From positions 10,744,685-10,808,684 of the forward strand of contig CM068382.1 of assembly GCA_034770075.1 (NCBI GenBank): DNA of 64,000 bases, written 5' to 3'. The position numbers and the translations under genes were made by a program. Below are positions 22,691 through 37,712 of the stretch, piece after piece. Positions within the stretch are counted from its first letter, which is position 1. The number at the start of each line of letters is the position of its first letter. This DNA comes from Aralia elata. Lineage: Eukaryota; Streptophyta; Magnoliopsida; Apiales; Araliaceae. Under the pieces are notes generated by a model. The model did no database searches, had not been told where the DNA came from, and saw only the letters and a list, made by a program, of their open reading frames with translations.

Positions 22691-24031
22691 CTTGCTACAA
22701 CTGACCAGGGAGAAATGGAAGGATCTGTCTACCTTGAAACCCTTCAGGAACCGAGCACAACGGTTCAGACAGTAATGGATATTGAATCCGAGGATTCCTG
22801 GATGACCCCCATAGTCAAGTTTCTGAAAACCGATGAGCTGCCCGATGACCGAACATTGGCCCGACGGATCAAATTCAAAGCCACAAAGTACTGTCTCATT
22901 GAGGATACACTGTACAGGAGATCCTATTCGTCGCCCCTACTTCGATGTCTCGGTCCCAGAGAATCAGATTACGCTCTTCGAGAAGTCCATGAAGGGATAT
23001 GTGGGGATCACGTTGGAGCAAAGACGTGGGCACATAAAATTTTGCGCCAAGGATATTTCTGGCCGACCATGCTTCAGGACGCCAAAGACTTCGTCAAAAA
23101 ATGCCACAAATGCCAACTGTTCGCTTCGGTACCACACCAACCTCCCGAAGAGCTAACTCCTATATTATCTCTCATCCCTTTCGCAGTTTGGGGAATAGAT
23201 ATTCTCGGGCCGCTTCCTCAGGGTAAGGGTCAGGTAAAATTTGTTATTGTGGCCATAGATTACTTCACCAAATGGGTCGAAGCCAAACCACTAGCAAAAA
23301 TCACGGAGAAGACATGTCTTCAATTCTTTAAAGAACAGGTGGTTTATCGGTTCGGGATCCCTAAAGTCCTAGTCTCTGATAATGGTCTTCAGTTCGTGGG
23401 GAAAGAGTTCGAAGGTTTTCTGACAGAACTGAATATTCAACACCGACGAACTTCGGTGGCCCATCCTCAAGCAAATGGACAGGTTGAGGTGACAAACAAG
23501 TTCTTGTTGAACGGTATCAAACGAAGACTCGAAGACGCCAAAGGAGCCTGGCCCGAAGAACTCCTGCATGTCCTATGGGCCTACCGAACAACTCCTCGAA
23601 CCACAACCGGAGAAACACCCTTCAAGCTTTCTTATGGGACCGAAGCCTTGATACCTATTGAGATTGGAATACCTTCCTCCCGAGTCCAAAACTTCGACGA
23701 AATTCTCAATAGCGAGGGGCTTCGGGAAAATCTAGACCTATTGGAGGAAGAACGTGATACCGTGGTTCTCAGATTGGCTACCTATCAGCAACGAACAGCT
23801 CGGCATTTCAACAAAAATGTTAAGGAAAGGACGTTCAAGGCAGGTGACTTGGTTCTTCGGCAGGCCGAGGCGTCTATACCTCGGGAAACGGGAAAGTTAA
23901 TGCCTACATGGGAAGGACCGTATAAGATTGTTGAAATATTGGGATCGGGAACCTATAAATTGCAACATATGGATGGAAAGGAAGTCCCGAACACATGGCA
24001 TGCAGCTCGGCTCCGAAGATATCATCAGTGA
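22538..24031 (+). CDS. Integrase segment of the Tat element
   Basis: An uninterrupted 497-codon frame. The first 45 or so residues finish the second RNase H; the rest is integrase. The HHCC zinc-binding domain is HEGICGDHVGAKTWAH with CHKCQ about 30 residues later. The DDE catalytic core is visible as WGIDILGPL, VLVSDNGLQF and GQVEVTNKFL, so D, D and E are all present. The C-terminal part (GDLVLRQ, GKLMPTWEGPYKI, NTWHAARLRRY) is the usual GPY/F module. The ATG at the start is internal, not a real initiation site; the segment would have been translated as part of the polyprotein. Confidence 0.9.
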   Translation: MVKQVLGEYEAREPHLQAYLQLVQTLLEHFPKYQIIGVVRADNTMADALSKLATTDQGEMEGSVYLETLQEPSTTVQTVMDIESEDSWMTPIVKFLKTDELPDDRTLARRIKFKATKYCLIEDTLYRRSYSSPLLRCLGPRESDYALREVHEGICGDHVGAKTWAHKILRQGYFWPTMLQDAKDFVKKCHKCQLFASVPHQPPEELTPILSLIPFAVWGIDILGPLPQGKGQVKFVIVAIDYFTKWVEAKPLAKITEKTCLQFFKEQVVYRFGIPKVLVSDNGLQFVGKEFEGFLTELNIQHRRTSVAHPQANGQVEVTNKFLLNGIKRRLEDAKGAWPEELLHVLWAYRTTPRTTTGETPFKLSYGTEALIPIEIGIPSSRVQNFDEILNSEGLRENLDLLEEERDTVVLRLATYQQRTARHFNKNVKERTFKAGDLVLRQAEASIPRETGKLMPTWEGPYKIVEILGSGTYKLQHMDGKEVPNTWHAARLRRYHQ

Positions 24032-24455
24032 CACTATGTACTTAGTTTCTTTTTGAGGCTCAAATGTTGGTCAATATTGATTATCTTTTCGAGATTAATG
24101 AGAATTCTTCTGTTTTATCTTTGCCTGCTGTTTTTACATACACTTTGATACATCGATTAACATTATTAGCAATTTCCTAATAAAGTTAATGGGGAGAAGA
24201 GATGTAGAGCAGCTATGAACATTGATAAATAAGAATAACTCAAGAGAAGAGATAAGATAGAATATTTACACAACTCATCAAAAGAACTAACCTTTCATTA
24301 CAGAATATTCATATTACAAAGAGTTTGTTGAAATTACATGTTAGGAAAATTACAAAATCAGTCTTCGGAATAACAATCCCCAGTGCATCAGGATCATGAC
24401 CCTTTCCCCGCACAAGTTCTCGGGCAAACTCAAAGCCGTCATTGAACTCGTTCAC
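24032..24455. other. Spacer between integrase and antisense ORF
   Basis: Non-coding retrotransposon interior of 0.4 kb. No motif recognised. Confidence 0.6.
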
Positions 24456-26551
24456 TCACCCGCATCCTGGACATCTTCGTGGAATTGATCGGAGACCTTG
24501 TAGTCCTCGATCACCTTTTTGCCGAAGACTTGGGGCCAGAACACTCGGCGACGCGGGGTCAATAGGACCTTTCAGCCAATCTGCTTCCTTCGCAGCCCAA
24601 CCGTCAACGATCATCTGGACATTGTCCTTTAGATTGCGCATCTGGTCGGTTTGTAAGTGGATCACCTCGTCCGATTGGCTGATTTGTTCAGTTTGCCTCC
24701 GGAGAAGAGCTTCGAGCTCCCGGATCTTCCCCTCGGCAGCATCGGCTCGCTTTGTAGCAGCCTCAGTTTGTTTGGAAGCCCTCTCGGCCCGGGTCTCGGC
24801 ATATTCTGCCCGATTCCTCAGATCGGCGAGCTCCTGATCAGTCTTCACCTTCTCCGACCGAATCACTTCATAATCAGCTTTCATGGCATGAAAGCTAGCG
24901 TGTTGTTGGTGGAGTTGGTCTCGGACCTTCTGGTGTTTATCCTTCGCCGCATCACACTCCTCGGTGGACTTCTTCAGCTCATGCTCCAAGCTCTTAACTT
25001 GGCCAGAAACTTCAAGCAGAAGATCGTTTCCCTGTATAGTAACGATTCAGGAGTTAGGATACGACAGACAAAGCAATTAGGGGTAATACTTAAAAAAACA
25101 CTTGTGTACTTTGGTGTGGTGAGCGAACAACCTCTCCATCAAGACCTTCAGACCCCCCTGACTAGCCTCTGCTGCGTCAAGAATGATCGGGACAGAGTCC
25201 AAGGCCCCGACAGAAGTTCCCACTCCTTCCGCCCCTAGTTGTTCAGTGGCAGGAGGGGGAGGAGTGGACTTTACTTGCTTCTTCTTCTTCCTCACCAGAA
25301 CCCCTTCTTCGGGGTGAGGAGATTCGGCATCAAAACAAGCTGTTGCGACCAGCTCCTTCGGGGCAACACTGGCTGATCCCCCGGTAGTAGAAGAAGGCTC
25401 GATCGGGACCATTTGGATAGGTCCTTCTCTCACCTCAACTGAGGAGTGACGCACCAGCCTCCTCTTTTTGGGCTTGGGCTCGGCAGCTCTCGCTGACTCC
25501 GGGGTCGGGCCCGGTCCAGTTGCTCCCTCGGTAGCTCCCTCGGGCAAGGTTAATACTTTGCTGCCTGAGGATTTCTTCTGGCGTGCCAGCCTTAGCTTTT
25601 CAGCACCTGACAGCTTTGTCCTCGGCACACCAGCTGCCTCAAGGATGACCTCGTTATCAGCAGTCCTTCCGGAGTCAGCCACTGCACAAAAGATACAATC
25701 AATCAGTATGTTATCAATTCGATAATAATTTGCATTCGGGAAATTTAAATGGACTTACAGCCATGATCATGTAACCAGTCTTGGTCATTCAAAAGAAGCC
25801 GGTTCCACTTCACCGATGGTCGCTTGGAATACAAAACCTCGAACTCCTCCAACCTTCTTCGGGTAATCCGATTCGGGTTTAATTGGTCTTTGTTCGGGTT
25901 AGACCAAGGTCCTACCAACTCAGTGTCCAGCCCCTTTATGAGGAACCAATCCCCATGCCATCCCTTGTTACTGGATGGGGTATCCATTAGGGTATCTCTA
26001 CCCGGATTCTTGATTATTTGATAAAAACCCTTCTCCTTACAGGCGGAGAGGGAAAAGAATTGAAAGAAGAAGTCAAGCTTCGGGGTTATGCTCTCGGACG
26101 AGCAGAAAGCTATGAAACTATTTAAGTGAATGAAAGAATTTGGGGATAATTGATTCAAACTAAGTCCTACTGTATGAAGAAGTTCTACGACGAAAGGGCG
26201 GAGTGGAAAACGCACCCCGAAGAGAAGCAACTGGCGGTGAATCGGAATCCACCCCCCTTCGGGTTGCCAGTATACCTTTTCTTCACCCTCGGGTCTCCTA
26301 ATTTCATACGATTCTGGAATATAGAATTCCGTCATCAACAGATCAAAAAAGGGATTCTTGATAGAAGAAGGAATGTTGGCTACTCTATACTCTAAAGAAA
26401 GATACTTAGTCCTATTGTACTCTTCTATATCTCTCATGCGTTCTATTATTACCGATTTCCATGGCTGACCTTCTGGAATTCCGGCCCTAGCAATAGTAAT
26501 CTCATCTTCACCATGGGAAGATGAAGCCTGATTCCCATCACCCCCAGCCAT
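24456..26551 (-). CDS. Antisense extra ORF of the Tat element (putative gypsy-type transposon domain)
   Basis: Read opposite to gag-pol. Exon 1 (26551-25759) starts MAGGDGNQASSSHGEDEI and encodes 264 residues including FPLRPFVVELLHTVGLSLNQ and KGWHGDWFLI. I recognise these as the plant 'putative gypsy type transposon' domain (Pfam Transposase_28). A CT|GTAAGT donor and a GCAG acceptor at 25682 join exon 2 (from 25681) in frame; exon 2 is Pro/Ser/Lys-rich (LRLARQKKSSGSK, KPKKRRL). A further acceptor before 25031 leads to a predicted coiled coil (heptad-like ELADLRNRAEYAETRAERAS). The exon 2/3 donor, perhaps at 25110, and the 3' end are uncertain. Function unknown. Such antisense ORFs are known in Tat-lineage elements. 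Confidence 0.7.
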
Positions 26552-27230
26552 CGAGAAGAGAAAAGAAAGAAAGTGATTAACTTACTTGAAGACGTTCGAG
26601 GAAGGGGATGGACGATCGATCCTAAAGCAGAAAAGCAAGAAGACGAGGTCTCTGGAAAGTTACTTCTCTCTCTCTGTGAAAACGAATGCGCTGGTAAGAA
26701 ATGACGGCTAGGTTAATTTTCTCTATAAAAGTGGGTATCCAATGGCCGAAATTGATCCTATCCGACGGACGAGGTCAGAGGCGGGAGAAGTTATTGCTGA
26801 TGAGCTATAGTGCCAAACAGCTGTAACACTTCGAATTTCAAAAAATGACTGTTAGGCTGCTTGCACTGGGCTATCACTGTTGGGCTTCGAAATACAAAGA
26901 TTGGGCCCAAATACACATTTGTGAGCGGGGCTTACCCATCAGAGAAGCCCAATGTCGTGACCAGATTCTCCGTCCTCGGGACAACATTTCTAGGGATCCC
27001 AAAGAACTCCCCCCCTTGGCTCTTATGCTGTCGAGCACCCGAGGGGCATTATCCTTGGTTTGACGCCCTCGAGAGTCCCTATCTTCGGGCTAGCACTTGA
27101 AGACACTTGGAGGAGAGATATCCTCGGTCTGACACCTTCGGGTTCCCGAGAGCATTTATCCTATTTCCTTGTTATAAATTTCCGGATGATCAAATCCTCT
27201 GACTCACTCCCCCAGTACATATCATATACT
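26552..27230. other. Non-coding 3' interior of the Tat element
   Basis: This lies between the antisense ORF start and the polypurine tract. It should contain any promoter for the antisense ORF, but I can see no clear TATA element or other motif. Confidence 0.5.
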
Positions 27231-27247
27231 AAGGGAGTAGGGGGCAA
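27231..27247 (+). other. Polypurine tract
   Basis: AAGGGAGTAGGGGGCAA lies immediately before the TG of the 3' LTR, the expected plus-strand priming site. Confidence 0.9.
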
Positions 27248-27693
27248 TGTTCGGATATAAATCCTAACAGGCTGGATTGGGCTTCTTATGTTGGGCTCGG
27301 CCCAAAGGCCAATCACACCTAGCGGATTCTATGAGGACTCTCCAGTCCGAAATGGCTTGGGCCAGTATCCAAGGCCCTTGTGGTTCCTTACTGGATAATA
27401 CTTCTATCGGATCAAGGTAGTTGAATCCGGGTCTAATAAGGATTCTGGGTAGAACACTCCTAATAGGAGTAGAAAGTAGCCAAGTGAATCCTTATAAATA
27501 CCCAAGTAACAATGAAGGTCAGGTACAACACTTTTACCCTACTAAATATTTGACCTCCATTGTTAGCGTACCTTGAGCTTGTTACTTACTCTTACACCCG
27601 AGGAGTCTCCACACGGCCCAAGCCGTTGGGACTTTTGTGCAGGTACACGCGCGGAGAGTGGATTGGACGCGCGGACAAAATCAAGCGTTAACA
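27248..27693 (+). repeat. 3' LTR (446 bp)
   Basis: The same length as the 5' LTR with two substitutions, about 99.6% identity. It is followed by the TATAT target duplication. Confidence 0.95.
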
Positions 27694-28566
27694 TATATTA
27701 TTGAACCCTCCATTTGCAAGCTTTGATTACTCAACAGTACAGTACTACTTTCTTAGCATGATCAAAGTTGGCGCAATCCAAAAGTGGTTACACATTTTTC
27801 CTATTTTGTGATTTACAAATAACAGTCCTCTTTAATGCAAGTGAAATAATCATTAATTGTTGATTAATATTCTTGACCAACTAATTAAGAGCTTCTTCGT
27901 CTTGCTACATTTGTGGCGTTCGATAAATGTGTGTTTGGATGTCTTTTAAATTCCAAACCCACTTCTTTATTTTTTATTTATTTTTTTTTGCAATAAGTTT
28001 AGAGTTTAAAAATTATATTTATAAATTAAAATTATATTTAAACAAATAAAATTTTCAAGTGCGTTTGAATTCTAAAAAAATCTAAAAGCTCCAAAAATTT
28101 TAAACCAAAACCGCACTAACACAAAATTTCTTCTCCATAATCTGATGCCACTATTAATTGTCGACCATTTCTACCTTCACAAATGATCACTGCGATCATA
28201 ATGGGTGCACCACATGATAACTAACCAGTGGGCTTCAGACATTTCGGGGTATTTACCCATTCCTGACTCACTTTTTCAGAGTGCTTTTTTGGCAAATAAC
28301 ATACGAAAATTTGTTTCTGAAAAATCGTTAATTAATCCAAAAGATTGAATAAAGATATAACTTGTATAACTGAAAAGTAAATCTACATCACAAACCTCAT
28401 TACACTTAGCCCCATTACTCGTTTCCCCTAGTTGCACTTAACATTTTATAAGTTACATTTGGAATAAATTGTATTTAGAGGAACAAAATTTTCAACTACG
28501 TTTAGTCACTAAAAGTGCCAAAAAACTTAAGCCAAACATGCACTTAACCCTCTTGCGAATCTCAAT
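27694..28566. other. Intergenic region right of the retrotransposon
   Basis: AT-rich sequence with two short runs similar to each other (AAATTTTCAAGTGCGTTTG-like near 28050 and AAATTTTCAACTACGTTTAG near 28488). No gene seen. The last 8 bases, ATCTCAAT, are the target duplication of the next element. Confidence 0.6.
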
Positions 28567-29162
28567 CAGTGTTCTAAAAGGCCCCACCTAGGCGCTAGGC
28601 CCCCCTGGCGCCACGCCTAGGCAAAAAAATTCCCTAGACCGCCTAGGCAGGGCCTAGGCCGCTCCCGCCCGCCTAGGGCAGGGCCTAGGCCGCCTAGGCG
28701 GGGCGGGGCCTAGGCCGCCTAGGCGGGACGGGGCCTGGGCGGGGCTTAGGCGAGGCAAGGTGGACAAAAAAGATTTTTTGTATGATAATAACACGGAGAA
28801 AGAGGGAGATGAGGAGTGCGAGTCCGATGGAGACATTATCTTGGAGGGATATGGAAAAGAAGAATTAGAGATATAGAGGGATACAGAGAGGATGACTATT
28901 AGTTTGTATTTTTTATTATTTGTTTGTGTTTGAACTTTGAACAATTGCATGTTTGTGTTTGAACTTTGACATTGACAATATGGATATGTGTTTGAACTTT
29001 AAGAAAATGCATTTATTATCTTTATTATAGATTATTTTGCTTTATATTATTGTTTTGTTTAGATAAATGTAAGATAAAATATTAAAATTGGCTTCAAATA
29101 AAAAACCCGCCTAGAGCCCCTAGGCCTCCCCGGCCGCCCGCCTAGCGTCTTTTAGAAGCTTG
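28567..29162. mobile_element. hAT-type non-autonomous element (second copy of the GCCTAGGC family)
   Basis: A 596-bp element. The left end is CAGTGTTCTAAAAGGC and the right end reverse-complements to CAAGCTTCTAAAAGACGC. A perfect 8-bp target duplication, ATCTCAAT, lies at 28559-28566 and 29163-29170. The left third is almost pure GCCTAGGC-type palindromes. The centre has a short acidic plus-strand reading frame (GDEECESDGDIILEGYG, stop near 28876) that could be a relic of a transposase C-terminus, though this is weak. Confidence 0.85.
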
Positions 29163-29223
29163 ATCTCAATACACTGTTAGTACCCTAATTCTAAGCATTT
29201 TCTGGTGGGTTAAATCTCTTTTT

Positions 29224-29228
<5 letters not shown>

Positions 29229-29268
<40 letters not shown>
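29229..29268. repeat. (TA)n microsatellite
   Basis: An uninterrupted TA run between the hAT element and MPK3. Confidence 0.95.
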
Positions 29269-29269
<1 letters not shown>

Positions 29270-29915
29270 TCAAGCTTTGTAACAATAGCTGAAAAAAGCC
29301 AGTAAGAAGCAATGGTACCAGTTATCATAAACTACCCCAACCAAGTAGTTACTCCCTCCATCCTACCATGAATGTCAGTTACAACTTTTCACCTATGCAC
29401 TCCTTTAAGCTGTATCTAGTTATGTATAATCAGTTTGAAAATTTAGCACAAATACAGACTGATGAACAAACCAATTGGTTATTCTCATTAAACAATGTTG
29501 CAACAGAGGTTACAAGTCTCAGATACACTCGATACACGTTACTGTACATGAATAGTACATTCAAACAACTCTAGGTTCAAACATATCAAAACACAACTTA
29601 GAAATGAACCAGAAAAGGAACTCCCTCCAAAAAATATGTTAATAAAATAAATAAAAAGAAAAAAGGAGAGAGAATAACATTACAGTCATCTGTCAGCCAT
29701 AATGCAAGGCTGCAAATAAAAAACGCCAGATAGAAGTCAACCAGAGTGGATCCCGGATGATCTCTTGGATCCAGAAACCAAACACCGAGTTGAGTGTTTG
29801 CTATGCCAGTTGCAATCTTCTGATCAAGGTGATATTGCTTTCTTCAAGCATTCACACTAACAGATTTATTGATCATATAAAAAACGAAGCGTCGTCTAGA
29901 TGATGTATATTCAAA

Positions 29916-33167
<3,252 letters not shown>

Positions 33168-33169
33168 TT

Positions 33170-33203
<34 letters not shown>

Positions 33204-33500
33204 AATATATATATAGATTTACAGAATCTCGGGGGTAAGTTGTTTCTGTAAAGATTTTCTTTCAAGGAAGCAAAATTTATGGATCCCTTTGCTTGTCAAT
33301 GTGTGGTTTTATACAAGATTTCGGCTTATGTAACTGTGACATATACATATATATGTGTGGAAAATATGTAGTGGTGAAAACGGAAAGGGGTGGAGTTCGG
33401 AGTAACAGGGAGGAAGGGGATGAGAAATCGCGCCACGACGTGTTTGGGGGAGGGGGATCGGACGGTCAATATTAGAGCCGCCTTTGATCTACGGTGGTCG
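33168..33500 (-). promoter_or_regulatory. MPK3 leader/promoter region
   Basis: Just upstream of the ATG is a CT-run plus AT-run (33172-33215, plus-strand view). Further up are a W-box TTGACC (minus strand, 33464-33469), the kind WRKY factors bind, and a GACGTGT element near 33436-33442 with an ABRE-like ACGTG core. The exact transcription start is not visible. Assignment as a promoter rests on position. Confidence 0.45.
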
Positions 33501-35871
33501 TTTGTCTTCCAGTCTTTTCAACGGTCTTCTATCCCCCAACCGCATTTTGATTTGCTTTAATTAATTATCACTAAAGTCAAAATGCTAAGTCCTCACACTT
33601 CTTCCTTTCTTTTCTTTTTCTTTTTTTTTTTCATATTTTCTTTTCCTTTTTTACTTTTTTTGTATCTCATGAATTAGGATTCTTATTTTAAGGGGGAAGG
33701 AAAAGAAATTATATTTTCCAAATGGGACAATTATATTGCTTTCAAATGAATTTTTTTTTGTTTTTTTTTTTACGACTTTCGTAAAGTCTTGTGATCATAC
33801 CAACTAAGCCCGAGGTTGTTGGTCAAAATGGGAGTTTTAATTTATCATTCCAAAGGTAACTATCATTTTATAATAGAATGCCATTTTAAACATTGTTTTA
33901 TTGATTTTTTAAATTAAATTTTACTTAATAATATTTCTTCTCAAGAAAAATTATTGAGAAAAATGATGTCTAAATGCATTAAATGTAAATTTCAATAATT
34001 GCTGGGGAGTCAAAGAAAAGAAAGAAATAAACTTCTCATTTGCAGACGAAGTAAGGTTAATTTACTCCAAATGTTAATATTTTCTTGTCTTTCAACAGGA
34101 GGCTGACTATCTTTTTGTACCAAGGGAATAAAAAAAAATATATCCCTACGCATGAATTTGATTTAAGTATCGATGAGTGATTTGTCTTTATCTCCGTTAA
34201 TAATGTATGCACTCATGTCTTGATTTGATTAATTTAACCATGCTAATGCTATTCTGTCCTTATTTTACTTGAAAAGAAGGAAGATGACCAGAAAGTAGAC
34301 CCTCTTGGTAATTAATTTATGAGGATCCTATGAGCATGAATGCCTCGCCTACTTGAATTATTTTGCTAACTAATAAAATAAGAAAATATTTTATTTAAAT
34401 TAGAATCTTTCTTCACGTAACTAGCCAATTTCTAGTAAGCCATGCAATCACCAAAATTGATCTTATGCAGGAACAATTTGTTTATTGAGCCAACTTTTAT
34501 GTGTTTATTTTTCTCATTTTGTTTAAAATTACAATCATTATCAAATTTTTGGTGTAGTGGTGTGATTCGTTGTTTACTCTGCATATAGGAAAAGTTTGAA
34601 TACTAGTAACACCCTAATTCTATGTCATAATACGTGGTATAATTTGATATGTATATAAAGATTCAAGTTGTTATCACTAATATTTTCAGTTATGACCTTT
34701 TAGTTGAGTATATAGTGGGTTAAGATGAACTAAAAAGATAGTATCGGGCTAGTGATTTAAGGTATTGTTTGGATAAATTTGATTCGATTAGGACTCGGAA
34801 TTTGACTCTAAATTTATTCCAGACTCGAGATTTGACAATGATTGTTACATATGATACTAGGGTCGACTCTCAAAAAATCGAGTAGGGTCATCCGATTGAT
34901 TTGTCAAAGGTTAGAACACGAAAGCGGGCCTAATAGACAGCTGGTACTATCCCATAATTACTAGAGAGGCAAAGATCTAAACTATGTGTTTGGCCTTACG
35001 AGGACGTCAAGTATTTAAATGAGAAAATTTGTAACACCTCAATCTCACGTCGTAACATATAGAATAGTTTGATATGTATATATAAGGATTCAAGTAGTTA
35101 TCATTAATACTTTCAGGTATGATTTTTTGGGTGAGTCTGTGATAAATTAAGATAATCCAAAAATATATTATTGAAATAACACATTGTGCACGTCATTTGA
35201 TTGTCAAAATTATTACAAAAGTCTGAGAGTATAGATACAAGACAACTTTCGTAACGATAAAAGTCATCTTAAATATTTTGTTCGGTAAACCTTTTAATAC
35301 TATGCGATGATTTTAAGACATCATAAAAAAATCATTTTTTGATAGCGTGAAGAGAAAGTGTAATAGGATGAACCAAATTCATTTTTCCGATGGAGTTAGT
35401 CTTGCCCCGCGGATTCATTGAACGGAATCTACAAATTCTTTTGGTTGTATTCTTCGACCATTCTTAAATTTCTATATATAGTCAAACATTTGGGTTTACT
35501 AAAAAAAAAAACTAGCATAATAAAGACTAATTAAAGAGATGTACACAATGACTCATTACACATGCATTTTTCTGACTCATTACACATGCATTTTTCTGAC
35601 TTCTTTAGAAGTGTGTTACACATAGACATCCCCACCAACTCAGGCCTAACTTCTAAAGTGATGAAAAATATAGAAAAACATTTGTAAACTTGCTTTCGAG
35701 AGATGTCGTGTTTGTAACTAAAAAAACATGTCAAATTCATTACTCGTTATGATATCTAGACGCCTTCATTAGGAGAGTGTAACGGGGTATTTTTGGACGC
35801 CTCACTAGCGAAAACGTGTAAAATAGGTTGATATTGTATCTCATTATCTAAGTCTGATAAATTATGGAATA
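33501..35871. other. Intergenic region between MPK3 and APX, left part
   Basis: AT-rich. Two related segments, about 34606-34720 and 35031-35150 (both with TTTGATATGTATATA followed by AAGATTCAAGT or AAGGATTCAAGT), indicate an old repeat. A 24-bp duplication (GACTCATTACACATGCATTT) lies at 35549-35596. No gene seen. Confidence 0.6.
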
Positions 35872-36126
35872 TCACTTCGTCCCAAATTAATTGCTCAGTT
35901 TTGACTTTTTTAAGTTAAATTGACTATTTTTAGAATTAATAATTAAGCATATATAAATATATTTCTAAAATTATAAAAATTGGGGTTAGTAATAAATTAT
36001 ATATTTTTTTTTGGTTATAATCTCTTCACCTATATTTTAGCAGAAATAGTAAAAAGATTAGTTTTAAAAATGGTCAATTTGATTTTAAAAAGTCAAAACT
36101 GAGCAATTAATTTGGGACAGAGGGAG
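35872..36126. mobile_element. Stowaway-like MITE (copy 2)
   Basis: Nearly collinear with the copy at 16520-16775. It contains GTCCCAAATTAATTGCTCAG at the left and the matching inverted end CTGAGCAATTAATTTGGGAC at the right, flanked by TA. Confidence 0.85.
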
Positions 36127-37712
36127 TATGTTTTTTTTTAATACTATTAAAGCATTTTATTATAATTTATGGGGGTTGAAAGTGAGAATCGAACTCCGAT
36201 AATTATAATTACTGTGGAGTGCTAGATAGTTGTCAATACTATTAGCCTAGTTCTCAATTATAAAATATGTTTAAGCAATATATTACCCATCAAAAAAAAC
36301 TCTCCCAAAGTTGCAAGCCCCGCTAGGCCACTTCAAAGTAAGATAATTGTAAATTCAATGTATCACATGATTCACGTTGTATTTTGTATCTGGTGATTAA
36401 AATAAAAAATTCGATCTTTGCACTTCAAAGTAGTTCTTGCCGAAACTGGATTGAGTCGATTGACTCCTCATAAGAGAGAGAGAGATACATGTATTGATTA
36501 TGATATAAATCTTCTATTACCAACAGAAAGTGTAAAATAAAATGATAAAAAAAAAAACATTAATTGCAATCTTGCTCTTTTATTCAATAACCCTATTAAA
36601 AAGGAATTAAGGAAAACAAAAGAACAAAAAAAATAAAAAATAAAAACAATTGCAAGTAAACTCCATTTAACAGAAGGCACAAACGGTTTTATTTTTCAAA
36701 ATAATCAAAATCCAAATAAGCTTGGATTTTGACAAAGTACCTAAACAATCAGGGGGAGAGGGAATCTCTTAGCCAGCCCAGAATTAGGAAGCCCAATGGA
36801 GTTGGAGAACCAAAAACAAGATATGGGTCTTTATTAATTTCATGCTCGAAATCAATTTTTAGAGCAATACCTGAGGTAAATATTGACCTTAGGGCCTAAC
36901 TAGTTTTGTGATTTTGTTATTGTTCAAAACGATAACATCTAGCAAATCAACAATGAGTAATAGCATATGATAGTGCAAACCAGATCTAATAAGGGTTACT
37001 AATTTGAAACACCTGCGAATATAACTGGGCCTGGTCAGCCAAGTCTGGGGCTGTTTTTAGACAGTTTCTTTGTAAAAACGGGTTGGGCCTGACAGCAAAT
37101 AATAGCACCCAGGTCCTTCATCTTGTGACCCTAGGACCGGTTCATGTTTGAACCAGAAGCTTTTGAGGGAGGTTAAATAGACTTTCAATGGAAGAAATAT
37201 ATGAATAAAGACTAATATGTTGGGCTTGTTCGGTCCAGTTCAAGACCAAGCCGATCACCTCCCAATTCCAATCCTGTACAGTTCTAAGGTTTAGAATATG
37301 ACCACAACCCAGCAGGCCGGGCCAAGTTTTGCACCACTACAGCTAAATTTGCAAGATAACTCATTTTCCAAAATGGTACATCTGATAAATTAACTAAGAA
37401 CAAGCCGTTTTCATTACCAGTTCCCTAAAAAAATTCAATACATTAGCCAACCCATGAATATTTTGTAAAACAAACTGTACAATATTTTTCAAATGGGAAT
37501 ATAGGATTGTAGGGAGTCTAAAACAAAATTAATATAAGTTCAAATTTTATTATGGGAAGGTGCTGACAATATCATATCCACCATGTACACCAAAAGCATA
37601 AAAAAGAAATACATTCCACCAACAACCTGTAAACCTATGTTTCTAAAAGTTAAAAACATGATAGGAAAATAAAAGCAGCAACTATTCCTCCCCAATCTTT
37701 TTCACCAATAGC
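36127..37712. other. Intergenic region and 3' flank of APX
   Basis: AT-rich, with homopolymer A runs around 36540-36660. It includes the presumed APX 3' UTR adjacent to 37713. No gene recognised. Confidence 0.6.

Larger units (their letters stand above)
18132..27693 (+). mobile_element. Complete Ty3/gypsy LTR retrotransposon, Tat lineage
   Basis: A 9562-bp element bounded by LTRs of 446 bp starting TG and ending CA. The 5-bp target duplication is TATAT (18127-18131 and 27694-27698). Domain order is gag, protease, reverse transcriptase, RNase H, a second (archaeal-type) RNase H, and integrase, followed by an antisense ORF before the polypurine tract. Integrase after RT/RNase H identifies Ty3/gypsy. 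The extra RNase H and the additional 3' ORF are features of the plant Tat lineage. The element is GC-richer than its surroundings. The coding region has several frame breaks, although the LTRs are nearly identical. Confidence 0.95.

Noticed and set aside
18132..27693. Endogenous pararetrovirus
   Set aside because: Paired LTRs, 5-bp target duplication, integrase and gypsy domain order identify a retrotransposon.
28567..28760. CpG island or promoter because of high GC
   Set aside because: The GC comes from GCCTAGGC-type palindromes of a hAT element with inverted ends and target duplication.
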